DNA of 19,039 bases from Pedobacter sp. UBA1951 (GTDB lineage Bacteria > Bacteroidota > Bacteroidia > Sphingobacteriales > Sphingobacteriaceae), in the NCBI GenBank assembly GCA_002336465.1, contig DDEP01000247.1, forward strand, positions 1,095-20,133. The letters run 5' to 3'. This document shows, one piece after another, positions 13,806-19,039 of the stretch (position 1 is its first letter; every line of letters starts with the position of its first letter). Under the pieces are notes generated by a model, which was not told the origin of the DNA, made no database searches, and saw nothing but the letters and a program-made list of their open reading frames with translations. The position numbers and the translations under genes were made by a program.

Positions 13806-16184
13806 CTATCCTGAGCAACTGATACATCCTTCTTCCATTGTACAAACCGGACCTGAAATAATTTCTTCGGCCGAGTTCTCAATCACTTCAGGAATAACTG
13901 CTTCCATGGCTTTACCTGCTTGATTTTCTACAGTAAATTTAACTGCCTGTCCAGCAGCCTGTGTACGCAGATAGTACATACCTGTTTTCAAACCTTTTTT
14001 CCATGCATAGAAATGCATTGAGGTTAGCTTTGAGGTATTTGGAGAGTTTACAAATAAGTTCAATGATTGCGATTGGCAAATATAAGCACCTCTATCGGCT
14101 GCCATATCTATAATATTACGCATTTTAATCTCCCAAACCGTTTTATACAGTTCTTTAATGTAATCTGGAATTTCAGGGATGTCTTGTATAGAACCATTGG
14201 CCAAGATAATTCTATCTTTCATTTGTGGGCTCCACAGACCTAAAGCTACCAAGTCTTTCAACAAGTGTTTGTTTACCACAATGAACTCTCCACTTAATAC
14301 ACGACGAGTGTAAATGTTAGAAGTATATGGCTCGAAACATTCGTTATTACCTAAGATTTGCGAAGTTGAAGCGGTAGGCATTGGTGCTACTAAAAGTGAA
14401 TTGTAAACACCCTTTTTAACTACACGCTTTCTTAAGCTTTCCCAATCCCAACGATTGCTATCTGGAGTTACATTCCATAAATCAAATTGGAACTGGCCTT
14501 TTGATAATGGAGAGCCTTTAAACGTTTTGTAAGCACCATGTTTCTCTGCTAAATCTGCCGAAGCAGTCATTGCAGCGAAATAAATGGTTTCAAAAATATC
14601 TTTATTCAGTTGTTTAGCTGCATCACTCTCAAAAGGATAACGCATCAAAATAAAAGCATCGGCTAATCCTTGTACACCTAAACCAACTGGACGATGACGT
14701 AAGTTTGAATTCTCAGCCTCTTTTACCGGATAATAGTTGTGGTCGATGATCTTATTCAGGTTTAAAGTGGCCTGATAAGTTACATCATATAACTTCTGAT
14801 GGTCAAATTCACCATTGATTACAAAACGAGGCAATGCCAATGAAGCCAAGTTACATACCGCTACTTCATCTTTAGATGTGTACTCAATAATTTCGGTACA
14901 TAAATTTGAAGATTTAATAGTACCTAAATTTTGTTGATTAGATTTGCTATTTGCAGCATCTTTATATAATAAATACGGTGTGCCTGTTTCGATTTGAGCA
15001 TCTAAAATAGCAAACCACAACTCTTGCGCTTTAACCGTTTTACGGGCTCTGCCTTCTTGCTCATATTTAACATATAGTTTGTTAAATTCTTCACTATGGC
15101 AATCTGCTAAACCTGGCGCTTCATCTGGAGAGAATAAGCTCCAATCGCCATTTTCTTCTACACGTTGCATGAACAAATCATTGATCCAAAGTGCATAGAA
15201 TAAATCACGGGCACGCATCTCTTCTTTACCATGGTTTTTACGCAGGTCTAAGAATTCGAAAATATCTGCATGCCAAGGTTCTAAGTAAATGGCAAAAGCA
15301 CCTTTACGTTTACCACCGCCTTGATCTACATAGCGAGCAGTATCATTAAATACGCGTAGCATTGGCACAATACCATTACTAGTACCATTGGTACCACCAA
15401 TATAAGCACCTGTTGCACGAATATTGTGGATACTCAACCCAATACCACCTGCACTCTGAGAAATCTTAGCCGTTTGTTTTAATGTATCATAAATACCTTC
15501 GATACTGTCATCCTGCATAGTTAACAAGAAACATGAAGACATTTGAGGTTTTGGTGTTGCAGCATTGAACAAAGTAGGTGTTGCATGCGTAAACCAACGC
15601 TCGCTCATTAAATTATAGGTAGCAATTGCGCTTTCGATATCTTCTTTATGAATACCAACAGCAACACGCATAAATAAGTGCTGAGGGCGCTCTACAATCT
15701 TACCATTAACTTTTAGTAAATATGATTTTTCTAAGGTTTTGAAACCAAAATAATCAAAGCCAAAATCTCTATCGTAAATAATAGTACTATCTAAGATTTC
15801 TGCGTTCTCTTGGATAACTTTCCATACATCATCAGCAATTAAAGCAGAATCTTTTCCCGTTTTTGGATCCACATAATTATAAAGCATCTCCATGGTTTTA
15901 GAGAAAGACTTTAACGTATTTTTATGTAGGTTAGAAACTGCAATACGAGATGCCAGCAATGCGTAATCTGGATGTTTGGTAGTTAAAGATGCTGCTGTTT
16001 CTGCGGCCAGGTTATCTAACTCAGATGTAGTTACACCATCATACAAACCCTCAATTACCTTTCTGGCTACATCAATAGGATCTACCAGTTCGGCATTAAA
16101 ACCATAGCACAGCTTCTCTATACGAGCTGTAATCTTATCAAATTTTACCGCTTCTTTGCGGCCATCTCTTTTTATTACAAACAT
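13806..16184 (-). CDS. nrdA: Class Ia ribonucleoside-diphosphate reductase, alpha (large) subunit
   Basis: NrdA reduces ribonucleoside diphosphates to deoxyribonucleotides using a radical supplied by NrdB. The 792-residue protein starts with an ATP-cone (FVIKRDGRKEAVKFDKI, allosteric activity site). Catalytic residues fall at Cys218 (MSSCFL), Asn427, Cys429, Glu431 (SSNLCTEII) and Cys444 (AVCNLAS); the radical-transfer tyrosines are Tyr737 and Tyr738 (GMYYLRTQ); the C-terminal redox pair is Cys787 and Cys790 (EEGCISCSG). PMPTASTSQILGNNECFEPY (601-620) is the phosphate-binding region. These numbers and the total length are the same as in human RRM1, so this is the eukaryote-like branch of class Ia. 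It follows nrdB by 103 bp and ends before a strong terminator. Confidence 0.98.
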   Translation of the reverse strand: MFVIKRDGRKEAVKFDKITARIEKLCYGFNAELVDPIDVARKVIEGLYDGVTTSELDNLAAETAASLTTKHPDYALLASRIAVSNLHKNTLKSFSKTMEMLYNYVDPKTGKDSALIADDVWKVIQENAEILDSTIIYDRDFGFDYFGFKTLEKSYLLKVNGKIVERPQHLFMRVAVGIHKEDIESAIATYNLMSERWFTHATPTLFNAATPKPQMSSCFLLTMQDDSIEGIYDTLKQTAKISQSAGGIGLSIHNIRATGAYIGGTNGTSNGIVPMLRVFNDTARYVDQGGGKRKGAFAIYLEPWHADIFEFLDLRKNHGKEEMRARDLFYALWINDLFMQRVEENGDWSLFSPDEAPGLADCHSEEFNKLYVKYEQEGRARKTVKAQELWFAILDAQIETGTPYLLYKDAANSKSNQQNLGTIKSSNLCTEIIEYTSKDEVAVCNLASLALPRFVINGEFDHQKLYDVTYQATLNLNKIIDHNYYPVKEAENSNLRHRPVGLGVQGLADAFILMRYPFESDAAKQLNKDIFETIYFAAMTASADLAEKHGAYKTFKGSPLSKGQFQFDLWNVTPDSNRWDWESLRKRVVKKGVYNSLLVAPMPTASTSQILGNNECFEPYTSNIYTRRVLSGEFIVVNKHLLKDLVALGLWSPQMKDRIILANGSIQDIPEIPDYIKELYKTVWEIKMRNIIDMAADRGAYICQSQSLNLFVNSPNTSKLTSMHFYAWKKGLKTGMYYLRTQAAGQAVKFTVENQAGKAMEAVIPEVIENSAEEIISGPVCTMEEGCISCSG

Positions 16185-16246
16185 CCTTTAAAAATTTATG
16201 ATGCATATTTTAAATAGCGGCATCAGGTTTTAAAAATATTTTTTCA

Positions 16247-16274
16247 ATTGGTAGAGCTGAATAGCTCAACCAAT
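16247..16274 (-). promoter_or_regulatory. Hairpin in the nrdB-nrdA gap
   Basis: ATTGGT, an A-A mismatch, GAGCT, a 4-nt loop, AGCTC, the mismatch partner, and ACCAAT form an 11-bp interrupted stem. It starts 13 bp after the nrdB stop. On the minus strand it is followed by TGAAAAAATATTTTT rather than a direct T-run, so it is more likely an mRNA processing or stability element, or a weak attenuator. Confidence 0.45.
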
Positions 16275-16287
16275 AATCTATTCTCTA

Positions 16288-17262
16288 TTAAAAATCTTCG
16301 TCTAAAGAAAAAGCTTGCGCTTTATCTTCTGAAGCTGTTAATACGCCACTTTTTTGGTAATCTCCCACGCGTTTTTCAAAGAAATTCGTTTTTCCTTGTA
16401 AAGAAATCATTTCCATAAAATCAAATGGGTTGGTAGAATTATAGATTTTTGCATAGCCTAGTTCAGACAACCATCTGTCGGCTACAAATTCTATGTACTG
16501 GCTCATTAATTTAGCATTCATACCGATCAATGCTACTGGTAAAGCATCTGTAATGAACATCTTTTCGATTTCTACCGCATCTTTGATAATGTCATGTACC
16601 TGTTCTTGGCTCAGTTTGTTTTTCAACATACCATATAGTAAACAAGCAAACTCACAGTGAGACCCTTCATCTCTCGATATCAATTCATTACTAAAGGTTA
16701 ATCCCGGCATAAGCCCGCGCTTTTTAAGCCAGAAAATAGAGCAGAAACTACCGCTAAAGAAAATACCTTCAACTGCTGCAAAAGCAACCAAACGCTCGGC
16801 AAAAGAGCCATTTTCTATCCATCTTAAAGCCCACTCTGCTTTTCTCTTCACAGCCGGAACAGTTTCTACAGCATGGAATAAACGATCTTTTTCTTCTGGA
16901 TCCTTAACATAAGTGTCTATTAATAATGCATAGGTTTCTGAGTGGATATTCTCCATCATAATCTGAAATCCATAATAACAACGGGCTTCAGGTATCTGCA
17001 CCTCGCTCATAAAATTAACAGCTAAGTTTTCATTTACAATACCATCACTTGCAGCAAAAAATGCAAGGATATGCGAAATAAAATGACGCTCTCCGCTGTT
17101 CAGGTTTTCCCAATGCTTAAGATCATCAGACAGATCAATCTCTTCTGCTGTCCAAAAACTTGCTTCGGCTTTTTTATACATTTCCCAAACTGCTGGGTAC
17201 TTAATGGGTAGTAAAACAAAGCGATCTTTATTTTCTCTTAGTAGTAACTCATCTTGCTCCAT
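16288..17262 (-). CDS. nrdB: Class Ia ribonucleoside-diphosphate reductase, beta (small) subunit
   Basis: NrdB houses the diiron-tyrosyl radical cofactor that starts catalysis in NrdA. The 324-residue protein keeps all six metal ligands: Asp43 (EEIDLSDD), Glu104 and His107 (MMENIHSETY), Glu165 (AAVEGIFFSG), Glu199 and His202 (SRDEGSHCEF). The radical tyrosine is Tyr111. The C-terminal tail FSLDEDF is the NrdA-docking peptide and resembles the FTLDADF tail of eukaryotic R2. Long identical stretches with animal R2, such as FFAASDGIVNENL and WLKKRGLMPGLTFSNELISR, support a eukaryote-like type. It heads the nrdBA operon and is preceded by a long, possibly structured leader. The ATG at 17262 fits the family start. 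Confidence 0.98.
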   Translation of the reverse strand: MEQDELLLRENKDRFVLLPIKYPAVWEMYKKAEASFWTAEEIDLSDDLKHWENLNSGERHFISHILAFFAASDGIVNENLAVNFMSEVQIPEARCYYGFQIMMENIHSETYALLIDTYVKDPEEKDRLFHAVETVPAVKRKAEWALRWIENGSFAERLVAFAAVEGIFFSGSFCSIFWLKKRGLMPGLTFSNELISRDEGSHCEFACLLYGMLKNKLSQEQVHDIIKDAVEIEKMFITDALPVALIGMNAKLMSQYIEFVADRWLSELGYAKIYNSTNPFDFMEMISLQGKTNFFEKRVGDYQKSGVLTASEDKAQAFSLDEDF

Positions 17263-17310
17263 ATGTATAAATTTTTTAATGTTTAGAAATCGTAATTTTC
17301 AGAAAGCAGG

Positions 17311-17326
17311 CATGAAGCGTTTCATG
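17311..17326 (-). promoter_or_regulatory. Hairpin near the nrdB start
   Basis: CATGAA and TTCATG form a perfect 6-bp stem with a 4-nt GCGT loop, ending 49 bp before the nrdB start. It lies in the predicted leader of the nrdB transcript. Its function is unknown. Confidence 0.35.
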
Positions 17327-17387
17327 ACTACTTTATCTTGTACCTTATCGCAGCTTTATAGCGCATCGAAGCAGGCGCACTCAACCG

Positions 17388-17416
17388 GATTTAAAAAGTT
17401 TAAATCTCTAAACTTT
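17388..17416 (-). promoter_or_regulatory. Two mutually exclusive hairpins in the predicted nrdB leader
   Basis: GATTTAAA / TTTAAATC (17388-17395 with 17399-17406, 3-nt loop) and AAAGTTTA / TAAACTTT (17395-17402 with 17409-17416, 6-nt loop) are both perfect 8-bp stems that share bases, so only one can form at a time. This is the shape of a switch or a double operator, but such AT-rich pairs can arise by chance. Confidence 0.4.
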
Positions 17417-17483
17417 GTAACCTGTTAATGCCTAAATATTTATAAAATAAACGGGATGCTTTCTATTAAAGAACTTTGCTTAA

Positions 17484-17491
17484 CAAATATA
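17484..17491 (-). promoter_or_regulatory. -7 element for nrdB
   Basis: TATATTTG on the minus strand matches TAnnTTTG exactly. No clear TTG lies 19-21 bp upstream. Transcription from here would give a leader of about 215 nt covering the hairpins at 17388-17416 and 17311-17326. Confidence 0.35.
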
Positions 17492-17662
17492 AAACTTACC
17501 TTACTGAATAACTTCTAAAGTTGTTAACATGACTCTGGGAAAGTGTTTATTTTAGCTCTTTTTTGTTTGAAGACCTGCGTAGAAAAATACTAATTAATTA
17601 ATTTTAAGTACTTAGCATTTTTTTTATGGTGTTAATAATTTTGACGAAGCCAATTTAGTATG

Positions 17663-18034
17663 CTATTTTGTCACATAAGATATCTCTACCCGAGCATAAC
17701 CTAAATTGAAAATACCTAGTGCTTTAGCTGCCGCTTTAGAGATATCAAGCGCAAATTTCTTACTGAAAGGTCCACGATCATTAACACGTACTTCTACCGT
17801 TTTACCATTATGTAGGTTTTTCACTTTTATGATGGTTCCAAAAGGAAGCGTTCGGTGTGCCGCGGTAAATTTAGAAGCTCTGTATCGTTCTCCACTTGTT
17901 GTTTTTCTACCTTCAAATTTCTTAGCGTAATAAGTAGTAAAAATGGTTTGAACTACTGTATCAGGCTGTTTTGTCTGTATATCCTGAGCATAAGCACCAA
18001 AGCTAAACAAACAAAATAAAAGTATTAACCTCAT
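17663..18034 (-). CDS. rlpA: RlpA-like septal/peptidoglycan-associated protein (DPBB domain)
   Basis: A 123-residue exported protein made almost only of the RlpA-type double-psi beta-barrel, a fold that in some members cleaves glycan strands lacking stem peptides. I start at ATG 18034, which gives a clean signal peptide (MRLILLFCLFSFGAYA); the frame can be extended to a TTG at 18067, but this would put eleven mostly polar residues ahead of the signal. Family motifs are complete: TTYYAKKFEGRKTTSGERY (33-51), FTAAHRTLPFGTIIKVKN (56-73), VEVRVNDRGPF (80-90) and ALDISKAAAKALG (95-107). Glu49, His60 and Asp86 are conserved polar residues of the active groove. There is no SPOR domain and no lipobox, so it lacks the usual septum-targeting part. 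Enzymatic activity is not certain. Confidence 0.88.
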   Translation of the reverse strand: MRLILLFCLFSFGAYAQDIQTKQPDTVVQTIFTTYYAKKFEGRKTTSGERYRASKFTAAHRTLPFGTIIKVKNLHNGKTVEVRVNDRGPFSKKFALDISKAAAKALGIFNLGYARVEISYVTK

Positions 18035-18056
18035 AACATGATATTGGGTAAACGAA

Positions 18057-18064
18057 CAAATATA
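18057..18064 (-). promoter_or_regulatory. -7 element for rlpA
   Basis: TATATTTG on the minus strand matches TAnnTTTG exactly and ends 22 bp before the ATG at 18034, inside the 49-bp truA-rlpA gap. No matching -33 TTG is visible. It also argues for the shorter rlpA start, since the longer frame would begin upstream of it. Confidence 0.35.
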
Positions 18065-18083
18065 CAAAAAAGAGATTTTCCAC

Positions 18084-18848
18084 CTACATCTCGGCCTTTT
18101 CTGTTAAAGGGTAAGCGATATGAACAAGATATAACCCACACGCCGGAACCGATTGCCCAGCATTGCTCCTACTTTTGCTTTCTACAATTTCCCTAACCTT
18201 TTCAACCTCAATGTCTCCTTTGCCTACCATGATTAAAGTACCTACAATTGCTCTTACCATATTGCGCAAAAAACGATCGGCTTTTACGGTAAACACCAAA
18301 CCATCCTCTATTGCTTCAAATTTTGCATACATCAATTTGCAGTTATTGGTAAACGTTTGGGTCTTGCTTTTGCTGAAACAGGAAAAATCTGTATAATCCA
18401 TTAAAGCGGCTGCGGCTTCATTCATCTTAGGTAGGTCTAAAGGCCATTTATATAACCAAGACCTGTTAACTTTAAAAGGATCTTTATTAAAATGGATATA
18501 ATATTTATAGGTTCTAGAAACAGCATCAAAACGTGAGTTGGCCTCTACATCAACCTCAAAAACATTTTTAACAGCAATACTAAAAGGTAATAAAGCATTA
18601 ATTCCTGTAACCGCAGCCTGCGATTTAAACTCAGTTATGTCTTTAAGGTCAAAATGCGCAAAAAACTGCGTGGCATGCACCCCGGTATCTGTGCGTCCAC
18701 AACCTATAGTATTTACCTCCTGTCTAAAAAATATACTTAAGGCGCTATCTAAACAAGATTGTACCGTAATGGCATTAGGCTGTATTTGCCAGCCATGAAA
18801 ATCAGTTCCATCATAGCTGATTTCTATAAAAAACCTTTTGAGTAACAC
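18084..18848 (-). CDS. truA: tRNA pseudouridine(38-40) synthase TruA
   Basis: TruA converts uridines 38-40 of the tRNA anticodon arm to pseudouridine. The 254-residue protein has the family N-terminus FFIEISYDGTDFHGWQIQP (6-24), the catalytic motif GCGRTDTGVHATQFFAHFD (49-67) with Asp54 as nucleophile, RFDAVSRTYKYYI, FSCFSKSKTQT, and the C-terminal FLRNMVRAIVGTLIMVGKGD. The start is a GTG at 18848, three codons before the conserved KRFFIEISYDG; no ATG is available nearby. A TAACTTTG box lies just 4 nt upstream of the GTG, suggesting an almost leaderless mRNA. rlpA follows 49 bp downstream in the same direction. The divergent gene starts about 100 bp away. Confidence 0.96.
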   Translation of the reverse strand: MLLKRFFIEISYDGTDFHGWQIQPNAITVQSCLDSALSIFFRQEVNTIGCGRTDTGVHATQFFAHFDLKDITEFKSQAAVTGINALLPFSIAVKNVFEVDVEANSRFDAVSRTYKYYIHFNKDPFKVNRSWLYKWPLDLPKMNEAAAALMDYTDFSCFSKSKTQTFTNNCKLMYAKFEAIEDGLVFTVKADRFLRNMVRAIVGTLIMVGKGDIEVEKVREIVESKSRSNAGQSVPACGLYLVHIAYPLTEKAEM

Positions 18849-18852
18849 CCAG

Positions 18853-18860
18853 CAAAGTTA
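18853..18860 (-). promoter_or_regulatory. -7 element for truA
   Basis: TAACTTTG on the minus strand matches TAnnTTTG exactly and is separated from the GTG start by CTGG only. A TTG at the expected -33 distance is missing. Confidence 0.35.
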
Positions 18861-18897
18861 AAAGTTATTTATTTAAAAACATTTTTAAGGGTTAAGC

Positions 18898-18931
18898 TTG
18901 TTAATCAAACAGCTTATTTTGATTACTTTTG
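18898..18931 (+). promoter_or_regulatory. Candidate promoter for the DUF4293 gene
   Basis: TTG (18898-18900) and TACTTTTG (18924-18931, an exact TAnnTTTG match) are 23 bp apart, slightly more than the usual 19-21. The box ends 16 bp before the ATG at 18948. Confidence 0.4.
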
Positions 18932-18947
18932 AAGAAAAAAGAACTTT

Positions 18948-19039
18948 ATGATACAAAGAATACAGTCTGTATGGCTTCTTATGGCCGCTATCACATTAGC
19001 ATGTTTATGCTTTGCTCCTCTCTTTACAGCAATAACTAC
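18948..19039 (+). CDS. DUF4293 family membrane protein (partial, N-terminus only)
   Basis: Read by hand from the ATG at 18948; the frame stays open to the right edge (30 codons). It begins MIQRIQSVWLLMAAITLACL, followed by CFAPLFTAI. The MIQRIQSxxLLxAAI start followed by a hydrophobic helix is characteristic of the DUF4293 family, small membrane proteins of Bacteroidota with several membrane segments and unknown function. It diverges from truA. Only the first membrane segment is in view, so the family call rests on about 20 residues. Confidence 0.75.
   Translation, partial: MIQRIQSVWLLMAAITLACLCFAPLFTAIT

Larger units (their letters stand above)
17263..17662. other. Long intergenic region upstream of nrdB, possible structured leader
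   Basis: This 400-bp gap separates the minus-strand rlpA and nrdB genes and holds no convincing gene. The half nearer nrdB (about 17300-17390) is clearly richer in G+C than the flanks and contains several short self-complementary stretches. A TATATTTG box lies at 17491-17484, a palindrome TAAGTACTTA at 17605-17614, and AT-rich sequence fills the part nearer rlpA. A plus-strand open frame from 17204 to 17428 crosses into nrdB and is not taken as a gene. Confidence 0.5.

Noticed and set aside
17204..17428. Plus-strand open frame of 74 codons crossing the nrdB start
   Set aside because: It overlaps the conserved nrdB N-terminus on the other strand, has no recognisable motif and lies mostly in the putative nrdB leader.
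17263..17662. Known riboswitch (cobalamin or purine type) or NrdR box before nrdB
   Set aside because: I looked for their conserved core sequences and found none; the leader is reported only as possibly structured.
18035..18067. Longer RlpA start at TTG 18067
   Set aside because: It would place eleven mostly polar residues before the signal peptide and begin upstream of the likely promoter box.

Overview
The window is a chromosomal stretch of a Bacteroidota bacterium, most likely of the Sphingobacteriaceae (Pedobacter-like). The evidence is a low G+C base composition, a complete ECF sigma / FecR / STN-type SusC / SusD nutrient-uptake locus, a parA-parB-DUF5683-dapB gene order, and several upstream sites matching the Bacteroidota promoter form TTG ... 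TAnnTTTG. No tRNA, rRNA, CRISPR array, transposase or phage gene was found.

Layout. (1) Positions 1-3041, minus strand: an operon read parA, parB, a DUF5683 gene and dapB, with dapB cut by the left edge. It joins chromosome segregation to diaminopimelate/lysine synthesis. (2) 3216-5865: an NAD(P)H:FMN reductase-like flavoprotein (+), meeting tail to tail a short cytosolic protein that resembles only the C-terminal lobe of BtuF-type binding proteins (-). Divergent from that is an orphan family-5 (Opp/Dpp-type) substrate-binding lipoprotein (+). (3) 5873-6000: a 128-bp nested inverted-repeat element of REP-like type between convergent genes. (4) 6007-13175, minus strand: ECF sigma factor, FecR anti-sigma factor, SusC-like TonB-dependent receptor with an STN signalling domain, and SusD-like lipoprotein. 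This reads as a self-regulated uptake system in which substrate binding at the outer membrane signals through FecR to release the sigma factor. No glycoside hydrolase or other degradative enzyme lies beside it, so the substrate cannot be named. (5) 13493-17262, minus strand: nrdB-nrdA (class Ia ribonucleotide reductase, strikingly like the eukaryotic enzyme), a strong intrinsic terminator, then a small Cys-rich CWC-family protein. (6) 17663-18848, minus strand: a compact RlpA-like protein and TruA. (7) 18948 to the end, plus strand: start of a DUF4293 membrane protein gene.

Most of the window is ordinary housekeeping and Sus-type uptake. The parts least explained by the genes are non-coding. 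They are the fecR-susC gap, with a plus-strand terminator and a possible small RNA pointing against the operon; the REP-like element, whose two half-copies show compensatory hairpin changes; and the 400-bp region before nrdB, which holds two mutually exclusive hairpins and a GC-richer patch. I did not find a clearly novel multi-gene system.
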